Below, piece after piece: positions 14,583-23,120 of a stretch of 64,000 bases of DNA. Under the pieces are notes generated by a model. The model was not told the origin of the DNA, did not search any database, and saw nothing but the letters and a program-made list of their open reading frames with translations. The translations under genes were made by a program, and so were the position numbers. Source of the stretch: Oscillospiraceae bacterium (GTDB taxonomy: Bacteria; Bacillota; Clostridia; Oscillospirales; Oscillospiraceae); NCBI GenBank assembly GCA_015068455.1, contig SVKO01000002.1, positions 186,001 through 250,000 on the forward strand. The letters run 5' to 3'. Positions within the stretch are counted from its first letter, which is position 1, and every line of letters begins with the position of its first letter.

Positions 14583-15572
14583 TCAAAGATATCCGTACAT
14601 TCCGCGCACGCTGACCTCGCCGGAGGAGACGAGCGCGCGGCTCCCGTCGGGATATTCCACCTCCAGGGCGGCATAGTCGTTCAGTCCGATGGCTCTGGCC
14701 TCACGCTTGCCGTCCGGCCAGAGCACCTGGACCTGCTTTCCCAGGGTGACGCATCGGGCGCGGTAGCGCTCCATCCATGCCGCGCGTTCGGTCAGCAGTT
14801 CCCTGCTGAGCCGGGAGATGGCGCGGATCAATTCCGCCGCCAGGGCATTGCGGTCCGGGTCTTTGCCGGTCTGCATGGCGATGGAAGTGGCGATGTCGGC
14901 GAGTTCCGGCGGGAAATCCGACGGGCGCTGGCAGCAGTTGACGCCGATGCCCACAACGGCATATTGCACTCTGCCGCTCTCCAGCTCCACGGACAGCTCC
15001 GTGAGGATGCCGGAGAGCTTTTTGCCGCCGGCCACCAGGTCGTTGACCCATTTGATGCCGGCCTGAAGCCCGGTCTGCGTTTCCACGGCCTCGGCGCCCG
15101 CTTCAGCCGCGCAGGCGCTCAGGTGCATCAGCGCGTCGGGCCTGGCGTCGGGGCGGAGGATGACGCTCAGATATATGCCCATACCGCCGGGGGAGGCAAA
15201 GCTGCGGCCCCGCCGGCCGCGGCCGCCGGTCTGGCGCTCGGCCAGCACGCAGGTGCCCTCCGGCGCACCGGCCCCGGCGAGCTGTTTTGCCAGGTTGTTG
15301 GTGGAGTCCACGCTGTCCACCACCGTGACGGAGCCCGCCCAGGGATGACCGCCGAGATGATTTTTGATCTCCACAGCGCTGAGGGCCTGCGTGGTCTGCA
15401 CCAGGACATAGCCCCTGCGGGGGACGGAGTCGATGCGGTAGCCCTCTTTTTGCAGGGCGCCCACGGCCTTCCATACCGCGGTGCGGGAGATCCCCAGCAC
15501 TTCGGCGATGGCCTGGCCGGACAGGGGAGACGTTTGCTGCCGCAGCAGCGCCAATACTTCATGTTTTGTCAT
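14583..15572 (-). CDS. birA: Bifunctional biotin-protein ligase and biotin repressor
   Basis: The protein has 329 residues. Residues 1-60 form a winged helix-turn-helix (LSGQAIAEVLGISRTAVWKAVGAL), so this is the regulatory form that can bind a bio operator. The catalytic domain has the biotinoyl-AMP loop GRGRRGR (117-123), STNN at the start of the domain, KWVNDL (about 174) and GILTEL. A C-terminal SH3-like domain (LGKQVQVLWPDGKREARAIGL) completes the family order. It attaches biotin to carboxylase carrier proteins. It lies seven bases downstream of the zinc-ribbon gene, apparently in one transcript. No biotin-synthesis genes or bio operator were seen in the window. Confidence 0.95.
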   Translation of the reverse strand: MTKHEVLALLRQQTSPLSGQAIAEVLGISRTAVWKAVGALQKEGYRIDSVPRRGYVLVQTTQALSAVEIKNHLGGHPWAGSVTVVDSVDSTNNLAKQLAGAGAPEGTCVLAERQTGGRGRRGRSFASPGGMGIYLSVILRPDARPDALMHLSACAAEAGAEAVETQTGLQAGIKWVNDLVAGGKKLSGILTELSVELESGRVQYAVVGIGVNCCQRPSDFPPELADIATSIAMQTGKDPDRNALAAELIRAISRLSRELLTERAAWMERYRARCVTLGKQVQVLWPDGKREARAIGLNDYAALEVEYPDGSRALVSSGEVSVRGMYGYL

Positions 15573-15579
15573 AAATGCC

Positions 15580-16053
15580 TCACCGAAAAATGATCAGGTA
15601 CAGAAACCAGGCGGCCACCACAATTGCCATAACCAGGAAAAGCTTCCAGGCCGCGTCGCCGGTGGTTTCGCTTTCCGATTGCGGACCCTCGGACATGTAT
15701 GTGTCATAGGCTTCCATCAGCTCGTCTTCGTCCACGGGGACGGGCGGGCCGGACAGCAGATTGAGGCACTGCCTGGCCCGGGGCAGATCCCGGCTGTCCA
15801 CATACAGCTGACCGGGTACGGTCTGCTCCTCCTCCATGCGGATGAACATGCCGTTCCCGCCGTAGAGATAGCAGGCTATGCCCGCGCGGCGCAGCAGGGC
15901 CGGAAGCTCCCAGGCGCAGTCGCCTTCGGTCTCAAAGAAGAACACCGGGTCGAATTCCGGCGATGCGGGCAGCGTTTCCACCAGAGGCACGCCGCAGTCG
16001 GCGCAGACGGTAAAGCCTTCGCGGTATTCGGCTCTGCATTTGGGACAGAACAT
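15580..16053 (-). CDS. Zinc-ribbon plus DUF2007-like membrane protein
   Basis: The protein has 157 residues. The N-terminus is a zinc ribbon (CPKCRAEYREGFTVCADCG, four Cys). A DUF2007-like region follows (FETEGDCAWELPALLRRAGI, then PGQLYVDSRDLPRARQCL), a fold proposed to bind small molecules or peptides. One C-terminal helix (about 135-155) would anchor the domain with the ribbon in the cytoplasm. Function is unknown. AAAGGGGGCGAGGC precedes the ATG. It is first in the transcript with birA; conserved linkage of this kind is seen in Clostridia but gives no clear role. Confidence 0.7.
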   Translation of the reverse strand: MFCPKCRAEYREGFTVCADCGVPLVETLPASPEFDPVFFFETEGDCAWELPALLRRAGIACYLYGGNGMFIRMEEEQTVPGQLYVDSRDLPRARQCLNLLSGPPVPVDEDELMEAYDTYMSEGPQSESETTGDAAWKLFLVMAIVVAAWFLYLIIFR

Positions 16054-16129
16054 GCGCCTCGCCCCCTTTCTGCGTCTACTTTGCCATAAAGAGGAGAAAA
16101 TGTCAAACTTTTTTCCCGCGTTGTGTCAA

Positions 16130-16158
16130 TTGCTTTTCCGTGCGGCGTATGTTATGAT
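16130..16158 (+). promoter_or_regulatory. Sigma-A promoter for the ACT/UPF0210 operon
   Basis: TTGCTT, 17-base spacer, TATGAT, ending 39 bases before the start codon. Confidence 0.7.
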
Positions 16159-16197
16159 ATGGCAAACGCAGTTTTTTGCACAGAAGGAGGCAACGCA

Positions 16198-16467
16198 ATG
16201 CGTGTGATCGTGACTGTTTACGGCCTGGACCGGGTCGGTATCATCTATGGCGTATGCAAGCTGCTGGCGGAGGCCAATGTCAACATCCTTGACATCAGCC
16301 AGACCGTCATGCAGGAGTTTTTCACCATGACCATGCTGGCGGATATGTCCGGCGCCACCAAGGAGCTCGTGAAGCTCCGCGAGCAGCTCAATGAGCTGGG
16401 CAAAGAAATCGGCGTGACCATCCGTATCCAGAGCGAGGATATCTTCACCGCCATGCACACGGTGTAA
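16198..16467 (+). CDS. ACT-domain protein, UPF0237 family
   Basis: The protein has 89 residues from an ATG with AAGGAGG upstream; the frame extends upstream without a better start. The whole protein is one ACT domain: [20 protein letters not shown] (strand-helix), [18 protein letters not shown], then a helix and [14 protein letters not shown] domains bind amino acids or similar ligands and dimerise. The UPF0237 family is almost always next to the UPF0210 gene, as here (11-base gap), and the two are thought to act together; the ligand is unknown. Confidence 0.9.
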   Translation: MRVIVTVYGLDRVGIIYGVCKLLAEANVNILDISQTVMQEFFTMTMLADMSGATKELVKLREQLNELGKEIGVTIRIQSEDIFTAMHTV

Positions 16468-16477
16468 GGAGGATCTC

Positions 16478-17836
16478 ATGCTTACCAATGCCGAAATCAT
16501 GCAGACGGTCGATATGCTCGACCATCAGAAGCTCGATATCCGAACCATCACCATGGGCGTGTCTCTGCGGGACTGCGCCGATCCCAACCCCACCCGCTGC
16601 GCCCAGAAGATCTATGACAAGATCTGCCGCTGCGCCGAGCGCCTGGTGCCCGTGGGCTGCGCCATCGAGGCGGAGCTGGGCATCCCCATCGTCAACAAGC
16701 GCATCTCCGTCACGCCCATCGCCCTGGTGGCAGAGAGCTGCCGTACAGACAGCTATGTGCCCTTCGCCCAGGCAATGGATCAGGCGGCCCGCGTCTGCGG
16801 CGTCAATTTTATCGGCGGTTTTTCCGCCCTGGTCCACAAGGGCATGACCCACGGCGATGAGACCCTGATCGAATCCATCCCCGAAGCTCTGGCTGTGACC
16901 AATGCGGTCTGCTCGTCCGTCAACGTGGCCACAACCCGCGCGGGCATCAACATGGACGCCGTGCAGCGCATGGGCCAGATCATCAAGCGCACCGCCGAGC
17001 TTACCGCCGATGCTGACGGCATCGGATGCGCCAAGCTGGTGGTCTTTGCCAATGCCGTGGAGGACAATCCCTTCATGGCAGGCGCCTTCCACGGCGTGGG
17101 CGAGCCGGAGAGCGTCATCAATGTGGGCGTCTCCGGTCCGGGCGTGGTACGCCATGCCCTGGAGGCCGTGCGCGGCCGGCCCTTTGACGAGGTGGCCGAG
17201 ACCATCAAGCGCACCGCCTTCCGCATCACCCGCATCGGCCAGCTGGTGGCCCAGGAGGCCGCCAGCCGTCTTGGCGTGCCCTACGGCATCGTGGATCTGT
17301 CTCTGGCGCCGACGCCCGCCGTGGGCGACAGCGTGGCCCGCATCCTGGAGGAGATGGGTCTGGAGACCTGCGGCACCCACGGCACCACCGCTGCCCTTGC
17401 CCTGCTCAACGACGCCGTCAAGAAGGGCGGCGTGATGGCCTCGGGCCATGTGGGCGGCCTTTCCGGCGCCTTCATCCCCGTATCCGAGGACGAGGGCATG
17501 ATCGCCGCGGCACGCTGCGGCACCCTGACCCTCCAGAAGCTGGAGGCCATGACATGCGTCTGCTCCGTGGGCCTGGATATGATCGCCGTTCCCGGCGATA
17601 CCTCAGCCGAGACCATCTCCGCCATCATCGCAGACGAGGCCGCCATCGGCGTGGTCAACAACAAGACTACCGCCGTCCGCCTGATCCCCGCCCCGGGCAA
17701 AAAAACCGGCGACGAGGTCTCCTTCGGCGGCCTGCTGGGCACAGCGCCGGTCATGCCGGTGCTTACACCCTCCGCTGCGGATTTCATCGCCCGCGGCGGC
17801 CGTATCCCCGCGCCCCTGCACAGCCTTCGCAACTAA
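16478..17836 (+). CDS. UPF0210 family protein (PFL-like/DUF711)
   Basis: The protein has 452 residues with GGAGGAT upstream. Sequence is highly typical of the family: [17 protein letters not shown] near the start, [49 protein letters not shown] and the Gly-rich [20 protein letters not shown]. The fold is related to the pyruvate formate-lyase/glycyl-radical barrel, but no glycyl-radical motif is evident, and the reaction remains unassigned. It is co-transcribed with the ACT protein, which may sense its effector. The following antiporter gene is 15 bases away and probably in the same transcript. Confidence 0.92.
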   Translation: MLTNAEIMQTVDMLDHQKLDIRTITMGVSLRDCADPNPTRCAQKIYDKICRCAERLVPVGCAIEAELGIPIVNKRISVTPIALVAESCRTDSYVPFAQAMDQAARVCGVNFIGGFSALVHKGMTHGDETLIESIPEALAVTNAVCSSVNVATTRAGINMDAVQRMGQIIKRTAELTADADGIGCAKLVVFANAVEDNPFMAGAFHGVGEPESVINVGVSGPGVVRHALEAVRGRPFDEVAETIKRTAFRITRIGQLVAQEAASRLGVPYGIVDLSLAPTPAVGDSVARILEEMGLETCGTHGTTAALALLNDAVKKGGVMASGHVGGLSGAFIPVSEDEGMIAAARCGTLTLQKLEAMTCVCSVGLDMIAVPGDTSAETISAIIADEAAIGVVNNKTTAVRLIPAPGKKTGDEVSFGGLLGTAPVMPVLTPSAADFIARGGRIPAPLHSLRN

Positions 17837-17851
17837 AATTGAAGAAAGAGA

Positions 17852-19177
17852 ATGGAAGAAGCTATGAACAAGAAACCAGCGCCCAAGGCGGCGGCATTGA
17901 TCCCCATCGGCGTATTTCTGGTCCTGTATCTGGGCCTCGGCATCCTGTTTGAGTACATTCTGAAGATCCCCATGGGTTTCTATCAGATCCCCATCGTGGT
18001 CGCCTTCCTCGCCGCCATCCTGGTGGCCTGCCTGCAGAACCGCGCGGTCAGCTTCGACGACAAGCTGGAGCTGATGGCCCGAGGCGTGGGCGACAAGAAC
18101 ATCATGACCATGATCCTCATCTTCCTGGCCGCCGGCATTTTTGTCGGCGTCACGGGGCGCTCCAGCGCCGAAGCGGCGGCCTACTTCCTGCTGAGCGTCG
18201 CGCCGCCGAAGCTGGCGGTGGCGGTGCTGTTCGTGGTGTCCTGCTTCGTATCCGTGGCCATGGGCACCTCCGTGGGCACCATCACCCTGATCGCGCCCAT
18301 CGCCGTGGCGGTCAGCGCGGGCTCCGGCTTCTCGCTGCCGCTGTGCATCGCCTCGGTCATCGGCGGCGCCATGTTCGGCGATAACCTCTCGTTCATCTCC
18401 GACACCACCATCGCCGCCTGCTCCACCCAGGGGGTGGGCATGCGGGAAAAATTCCGCGCCAACTTCAAGATCGCCCTTCCGGCAGCGCTGCTGACCCTGG
18501 CGCTGATCCTGCTGATTTCCATGCGCGCGGAGATCAATTCCATTCCCACCGGCGACCACAACCTTCTCCTGCTGATCCCCTATATCCTGGTGCTGATCGG
18601 TGGGATCGCCGGGCTGAACGTGTTCGTGGTGCTGCTCATCGGTATCGTCACCGGCGCGGTCATTTCCCTGGCCACCGGCCAGATGTCCGCGCTGGAGATT
18701 CTCGGCGGCATGGGCGCCGGCGTCAGCGGCATGTTTGAGACCATCCTCGTCACGATCCTCGTCTCCGCCCTGTGCGGCCTCATCCGGGCCTACGGCGGCT
18801 TTGAGAGCCTGCTGGGCTTCATCCGCCGCACCTTCAAGGGAATCCGCGGCGGCCAGCTGGGCATCGGACTGCTGGTGGGCCTCATGGACATTGCCACGGC
18901 CAACAATACCGTCGCCATCGTCATGGCCGGCCCCATCGCCAGGGAGGTCAGCGAGGATTACGGCATCGCGGGCAGAAAGTCTGCGTCCCTGCTGGACACC
19001 TTCTCCTGCATTTTCCAGGGCGTCATTCCCTACGGCGCGCAGATGCTGGTGGCCATCTCCGCATGTGCGACCCTGGGCTACACGGTATCTGCCTTTGAGA
19101 TCATCCCGCTGCTGTTCTATCCGTTCCTGCTGCTTGTATCGAGCCTGGTATTTATCGGTCTGGAAAAGAACAGGTAA
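17852..19177 (+). CDS. NhaC-family Na+/H+ antiporter or related transporter
   Basis: The protein has 441 residues if the ATG at 17852 is used; the ATG at 17864, after GGAAGAAGCT, is equally possible. Eleven or so hydrophobic helices are visible. NhaC-type signatures include VAMGTSVGTITLIAPIAVAVS, SVIGGAMFGDNLSFISDTTIAA, GLMDIATANNTVAIVMAGP and the C-terminal FQGVIPYGAQMLV. Members exchange sodium for protons, or malate with lactate in MleN-like proteins. Co-transcription with the ACT/UPF0210 pair suggests it moves a metabolite handled by them, but that is inference. The gene ends before a bidirectional terminator. Confidence 0.88.
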   Translation: MEEAMNKKPAPKAAALIPIGVFLVLYLGLGILFEYILKIPMGFYQIPIVVAFLAAILVACLQNRAVSFDDKLELMARGVGDKNIMTMILIFLAAGIFVGVTGRSSAEAAAYFLLSVAPPKLAVAVLFVVSCFVSVAMGTSVGTITLIAPIAVAVSAGSGFSLPLCIASVIGGAMFGDNLSFISDTTIAACSTQGVGMREKFRANFKIALPAALLTLALILLISMRAEINSIPTGDHNLLLLIPYILVLIGGIAGLNVFVVLLIGIVTGAVISLATGQMSALEILGGMGAGVSGMFETILVTILVSALCGLIRAYGGFESLLGFIRRTFKGIRGGQLGIGLLVGLMDIATANNTVAIVMAGPIAREVSEDYGIAGRKSASLLDTFSCIFQGVIPYGAQMLVAISACATLGYTVSAFEIIPLLFYPFLLLVSSLVFIGLEKNR

Positions 19178-19192
19178 TATGATGAATACGAT

Positions 19193-19226
19193 AAAAAACC
19201 GTCCGGCCTATGCCGGACGGTTTTTT
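19193..19226. terminator. Bidirectional terminator between the antiporter and spoVT
   Basis: AAAAAA, CCGTCCGGC, CTAT loop, GCCGGACGG, TTTTTT. The spoVT stop codon overlaps its right edge. Confidence 0.92.
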
Positions 19227-19767
19227 AATTCTCCATCTGTCTGCCCAGGAAGGAGGCTACGGTTTGCACCAGCTTCTGATCCGCCTCCTGGGGCGCTTTA
19301 TCCGATTCATCCATTAAAAGCATGACGCAGCCCATGAGATCGCCGCTGGAAATGATGGGCGCGGCCACGCCCAGGTGGTAGCGGTCCACATCCTCGGCGG
19401 CCTGCACCTTGGCGCTGCCGGGAGTATAGCGATAGCTCTTCCGCTCCTCCATGAGATGCGCCAGCTCCTGCGAATTGGATTTGGACAGCAGCTCCCGCTT
19501 CGGGATGCCGGACAGGGCGATGATGCTGTCCCGGTCCGATACCGCGGCGATGGCGCCGGTATTCTTGCCGATGGAGTCGCAGATCTGATCGGCGAAATCC
19601 TGCAGATCCCCCATGGGGGAGTACTTCTTGAAAATCACCTCGCCGTCGCGCTCGGTATAGATCTCCAGCGGATCGCCTTCGCGGATCCGCAGGGTGCGGC
19701 GGATCTCCTTGGGGATGACCACGCGGCCGAGGTCGTCGATCCTCCGGACAATGCCTGTTGCTTTCAT
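19225..19767 (-). CDS. spoVT: Stage V sporulation protein T (AbrB-type regulator)
   Basis: The protein has 180 residues. Residues 1-50 are the AbrB swapped-hairpin DNA-binding domain (MKATGIVRRIDDLGRVVIPK, then EIRRTLRIREGDPLEIY), and residues 60-178 form a GAF domain (GAIAAVSDRDSIIALSGIP; HLGVAAPIISSGDLMGCVML). This is the full SpoVT order and length. In Bacillus it modulates sigma-G genes in the forespore. The ribosome binding site AGGAGGA is seven to eight bases upstream of the ATG and is also one arm of a long hairpin. A sigma-G-like promoter lies just upstream. Confidence 0.95.
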   Translation of the reverse strand: MKATGIVRRIDDLGRVVIPKEIRRTLRIREGDPLEIYTERDGEVIFKKYSPMGDLQDFADQICDSIGKNTGAIAAVSDRDSIIALSGIPKRELLSKSNSQELAHLMEERKSYRYTPGSAKVQAAEDVDRYHLGVAAPIISSGDLMGCVMLLMDESDKAPQEADQKLVQTVASFLGRQMEN

Positions 19768-19769
19768 AT

Positions 19770-19826
19770 AAAAATCCTCCTGTATTTCTATCTGTTGTCA
19801 CGGATAGTATTTACGGGAGGATTTTT
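19770..19826 (-). terminator. Long-arm hairpin containing the spoVT ribosome binding site
   Basis: AAAAATCCTCC (19826-19816 on the minus strand) pairs perfectly with GGAGGATTTTT (19780-19770), and an inner stem CTATC/GATAG adds five pairs. The 3' arm carries the spoVT Shine-Dalgarno sequence and ends in a T-run. It can act as terminator for the upstream ABC operon or hide the ribosome binding site in read-through RNA. Confidence 0.65.
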
Positions 19827-19834
19827 GTTATTCA
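19805..19834 (-). promoter_or_regulatory. Candidate sigma-G/sigma-F promoter for spoVT
   Basis: TGAATA (19834-19829), 17-base spacer, AATACTA (19811-19805) on the minus strand. This is one mismatch from the CATnnTA -10 of forespore sigma factors. Known spoVT genes are sigma-G dependent. The start point near 19798 would exclude the 5' arm of the hairpin. Confidence 0.6.
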
Positions 19835-19864
19835 CTTTGATTGCGTGACGGCGCCGATGATCGG

Positions 19865-20698
19865 TTATCCCTTGATCGCACCGGCGATGAAGCTGTCCTG
19901 GATCTTCTTGCTGAGGAAGATATAGATGAACAGCGTCGGGAAGGTGGCAAGGACCAGGGCGGCGCCGATGGGACCCCAAGCCGTCGTGTACTGACCGGAC
20001 AGGGCCTGGACGCCCACGGGCAGCGTTTTCAGCTCGGTTTTGCTGATGAAAATGTTGGCGAACATCAGCTCGTTCCAGCACTGCAGGAAGGTGTAGATGC
20101 CGACGGTGGCCACGGCGGGCTTCATCAGCGGAACAATGATCCTGAAGAAGATGCCCCACACGCCGCAGCCGTCGATGCAGGCCGATTCGTCCAGCTCCCG
20201 CGGGAGCTCATTCATGAAGCCCGTACAGACCAGGATCGCCATGGACAGCGAGAAGGCCGCGTAGGGGATGATGAGGGCCCAGTAGGTGTTGAGCATATGC
20301 AGCCGCGAAAGCGTCACATAGATCGGCACGATGGAGGCGTGGATGGGGATGGTGAGACCCAACATGAAGAACTTGTTGAGGGTCTTGCGCTGCCGCCAGA
20401 TCAGCCGGGTCAGCGCGAAGGTGGCCATCAGAGCCACGGCCAGGGTGATGAGGATCGTGGCCACCGCCACGATGGTGCTGTTGAGGAAGTATTTTCCCAT
20501 CCGACCCGTGTTCAGAGCGCTGGTATAGTTCGACCAGAGCCACTGCTTGGGAAGACCCACGACGTTGTCGCCGAAAATCTCCGCGTTTGACTTCAGGGAG
20601 AAGGTGAACATCCAGTAGACAGGGAACAGGTTGATCAGCATCCAAAGGATCAAGCCGATATAGATGGCGACCCGTCTGCCTTTGCTAATATTTCTCAT
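19865..20698 (-). CDS. ABC sugar transporter permease (MalG type)
   Basis: The protein has 277 residues with six hydrophobic helices. The signature loop that contacts the ATPase is present (ELPRELDESACIDGCGVWGI, then FFRIIVPLMKPA: the EAA motif). The N-terminus (RRVAIYIGLILWMLINLFPVY) is typical of the CUT1 family MalG/LacG-like subunits. It imports oligosaccharides together with the permease encoded four bases upstream and the binding protein further upstream. No ATPase gene accompanies the locus, so a shared MsiK/UgpC-type ATPase elsewhere is implied. Confidence 0.92.
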   Translation of the reverse strand: MRNISKGRRVAIYIGLILWMLINLFPVYWMFTFSLKSNAEIFGDNVVGLPKQWLWSNYTSALNTGRMGKYFLNSTIVAVATILITLAVALMATFALTRLIWRQRKTLNKFFMLGLTIPIHASIVPIYVTLSRLHMLNTYWALIIPYAAFSLSMAILVCTGFMNELPRELDESACIDGCGVWGIFFRIIVPLMKPAVATVGIYTFLQCWNELMFANIFISKTELKTLPVGVQALSGQYTTAWGPIGAALVLATFPTLFIYIFLSKKIQDSFIAGAIKG

Positions 20699-20702
20699 AC
20701 GT

Positions 20703-21581
20703 TCAGTCCTCCTCTTTGAAGATCGCGTTGATCAGCAGGGCGAAGCCGAAGCAGAGAATGATCAGCATCACGGCGATGGTGCTGCCCATGCCGTAGCGGT
20801 TGCGCAGGAAGAGCATATTGATCATCAGAGTGCTGGGCACCTCCGTGGAATGCAGAGGCCCGCCGTTCGTCAGAACGTAGATCAGGTCGAAGGATTTCAG
20901 GGAGCCCGTGATGGCAAAGATCACGCTGATGCGGATGATGGGCTTGATATAGGGCAGTACGACAAACCGGTTGATCTGCCCGTCCGTCGCACCGTCGAGC
21001 ATGGCGGCTTCGCGTAGCTCCGGCGGGACGCTCTTTACACCGGCATACAAAAGCAGCATGTGGTAGCCGACGTACTGCCAAAGGGTCGGGACGAACACCG
21101 CACCCAGGGCGGTTTCCTTCGTTCCGAGCCAGACCTTGGTCCACTTTTCAAGACCGATGGATCTCAGCAGCACGTTCAGAACGCCGTAGTCGGGGTTGTA
21201 GATCTTCAGCCAGAGCTGGCCGATGACCACCGTGGAAATCAGAACGGGCATGAAGTAAACCGACAGGAACGTGCGTTCGCCCTTGATCTTTTTGCCCAGG
21301 GTCAGCGCCAGGGCGAGGGCCAGCGGCAGCTGCAGGAACACCGAAAGCGCCGCCAGCAGCAGAGAGTTGCGCAGCGCCCGCAGGAAACCGATGGAGTTGC
21401 TTGTGAACAGCTCCTTATAGTTTGCCAGGCCGATGAATGCCTTCGCTCCGATGCCGTTCCAGTTGAAGAAGCTGTAATAAAGGCTCGTTATGATCGGCGC
21501 GATCAGGACCCCGCAGAACAGGAGCAATGCCGGCAGCAAAAAAACCAGGATATAGAATTTATTGCTGTATAGTCTTTTCAT
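20703..21581 (-). CDS. ABC sugar transporter permease (MalF type)
   Basis: The protein has 292 residues from the ATG at 21581, which follows AGGAAGGA; the open frame upstream has no better start. Six helices, an N-terminal LVFLLPALLLFCGVLIAPI, and the EAA loop VPPELREAAMLDGATDGQI identify the MalF/LacF partner of the CUT1 family. It pairs with the next gene four bases downstream. The binding-protein gene lies 150 bases upstream, separated by a stable hairpin that could limit permease expression relative to the binding protein. Confidence 0.92.
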   Translation of the reverse strand: MKRLYSNKFYILVFLLPALLLFCGVLIAPIITSLYYSFFNWNGIGAKAFIGLANYKELFTSNSIGFLRALRNSLLLAALSVFLQLPLALALALTLGKKIKGERTFLSVYFMPVLISTVVIGQLWLKIYNPDYGVLNVLLRSIGLEKWTKVWLGTKETALGAVFVPTLWQYVGYHMLLLYAGVKSVPPELREAAMLDGATDGQINRFVVLPYIKPIIRISVIFAITGSLKSFDLIYVLTNGGPLHSTEVPSTLMINMLFLRNRYGMGSTIAVMLIILCFGFALLINAIFKEED

Positions 21582-21665
21582 TGTCAGTATCCTTCCTCGC
21601 TGAGTAATCGCTGATGCATCCGGCGCGGAAAGACGCACCCGGGAAATGGATCAGAGGTTACCCAA

Positions 21666-21713
21666 GGAGGCGGCCCTCCCAGAGCTCTGGACCGTCTGAG
21701 AAAAGCCGCCTCC
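21666..21713 (-). other. Intergenic stem between binding-protein and permease genes
   Basis: GGAGGCGGC and GCCGCCTCC pair around a ~30-base loop; no T-run follows. In ABC operons such stems often protect the 3' end of the binding-protein mRNA, giving it higher yield. That role is inferred. Confidence 0.5.
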
Positions 21714-21731
21714 GGTTTCAGTGATAGGGGA

Positions 21732-22991
21732 TCAGCCGATGTCTTTCTTCAGGCCATCCACGAAGGCCTTGCCGTCGATCTCGCAGCCGTAGACGCGGGA
21801 GACATAGTCCAGGTAGGTGTTGGCGGGGTCGCCGCTCATGGCGGTGTCGCCGAACAGAACCATGCCGTCGGACTCGGCAACGATCTTGGCAACGTCAGAG
21901 ACGAGCTTCTTGACTTCGCTGGTGTCGTAGTCGGGAGTCCAGGCGGGCAGACCGGAGCCGGCCAGATAGCCGTAGTGGCAGATGGTGCGGCCAAGCTCGA
22001 AAGCGGCGGTGGCAGCAAAGGCGGGATCGGAAGCGGTCGCGGCAACAGCGAGGGTGTCGGACGGGCCGCCGATGACCTGGCTGTAGGTAGCCTTGTCGGC
22101 GTTCATGACGGGGAAGAGAGCGACCTGGAAGTTGCCGGCGGCATCGTTGACTTCGCCGCAGTTCCAGGAGCCGTTCTGATAGAAGGCATACTGGCCGTTG
22201 ATGAAGTTGGCCTTGACCTCGTCGTTGCCCAGACCGGCGCCGGCGGGATCGAAGTAACCCTTGTTGATCATATCCTGGAAGGTGGAAACGGCGGTGGCAA
22301 TGTCGGGATCGTTCCAGGAAGCTTCACCGGCGAAGATCTTGTTCAGGGACTCGTAGCCGATGGTCTTCTCGATGATGGGCTCCAGGTACTCGGTGACGCA
22401 CCAGGTCTCCTTGCCGGCGCAGCCGAAGGGGATGATGCCCTTGGCGACCAGAGCGTCGCAGCAGGCGGTCAGATCTTCATAGGTCTCGGGAACATGATCC
22501 CAGCCGGCCTCGGCCAGCAGGTCCATGTTGGCGAACAGGGTAACGATGTTCATGGTCAGAGGCACGCCGTAGTGCTTGCCGCCGTAGGAGGCGTTCTGCA
22601 GCATGACCTCGGGAAGCTCCTTGGAGAAGCCCTTGTAGGCCTCGTCCAGGCAGTAGACGTTGCCGGCAGCGACGAAGTCGCCCAGGAAAGCGCCGGCCCA
22701 GGTGAAGAAAATGTCGGGCAGGGACTCGGGATCGCTCATGGCAGCCTTGATCTTGGTCTTGTAGGATTCGTTCTCAAAGGCTTCCCACTGGAAGTCGACG
22801 TCGGGATGGTTGGCCTTGAATTCTTCAGCGGCCTTTTCGTAAGCGGGACGGTTGGCGTCGCTCTCAGTGGCGATGCACCACATGGTCAGGGTCTTCTTTC
22901 CGTCCTTGTTGCCGGAGCCGGACTGCTTGGCGCAGGCACACAGCGAAAGGACCAGGCACAGAGCAAGGATGAGTGCAAGAATCTTTTTCAT
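21732..22991 (-). CDS. ABC transporter solute-binding lipoprotein (sugar type)
   Basis: The protein has 419 residues; AGGAGG precedes the ATG. The signal peptide ends in LCAC with Cys20 as the likely lipid-anchored residue. The body matches family 1 extracellular solute-binding proteins: LTMWCIATESDANRP, AAEEFKANHPDVDFQWEAF, PDIFFTWAGAFLGDFVAAGN, the YGVPLTMNIVTLFANMDLL strand-helix, FYQNGSWNCGEV and VIGGPSDTLAVAA. It captures oligosaccharides outside the cell and delivers them to the two downstream permeases. Its position after a GH3 enzyme and near a cellobiose phosphorylase suggests cello- or xylo-oligosaccharides. Confidence 0.93.
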   Translation of the reverse strand: MKKILALILALCLVLSLCACAKQSGSGNKDGKKTLTMWCIATESDANRPAYEKAAEEFKANHPDVDFQWEAFENESYKTKIKAAMSDPESLPDIFFTWAGAFLGDFVAAGNVYCLDEAYKGFSKELPEVMLQNASYGGKHYGVPLTMNIVTLFANMDLLAEAGWDHVPETYEDLTACCDALVAKGIIPFGCAGKETWCVTEYLEPIIEKTIGYESLNKIFAGEASWNDPDIATAVSTFQDMINKGYFDPAGAGLGNDEVKANFINGQYAFYQNGSWNCGEVNDAAGNFQVALFPVMNADKATYSQVIGGPSDTLAVAATASDPAFAATAAFELGRTICHYGYLAGSGLPAWTPDYDTSEVKKLVSDVAKIVAESDGMVLFGDTAMSGDPANTYLDYVSRVYGCEIDGKAFVDGLKKDIG

Positions 22992-23048
22992 TTTGAACCT
23001 CCTAATGATTCATGTTGTCTGTGTGAGATGGTGTGTATTTATAGCTTT

Positions 23049-23096
23049 GGGCCCGGTGCGCTGCCCCGCGTCCAGACAGGGCGGCCGCCACCGGCC
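23049..23096 (-). other. GC-rich intergenic hairpin upstream of the binding-protein gene
   Basis: GGCCGGTG and CACCGGGCC pair with one bulge, with a further GCCC/GGGC inner stem. It separates the small lipoprotein gene from the binding-protein gene. No clear promoter was found in the remaining leader, so read-through or processing is likely. Confidence 0.4.
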
Positions 23097-23120
23097 AAAA
23101 TCTATACGGGATTAGCAGGG

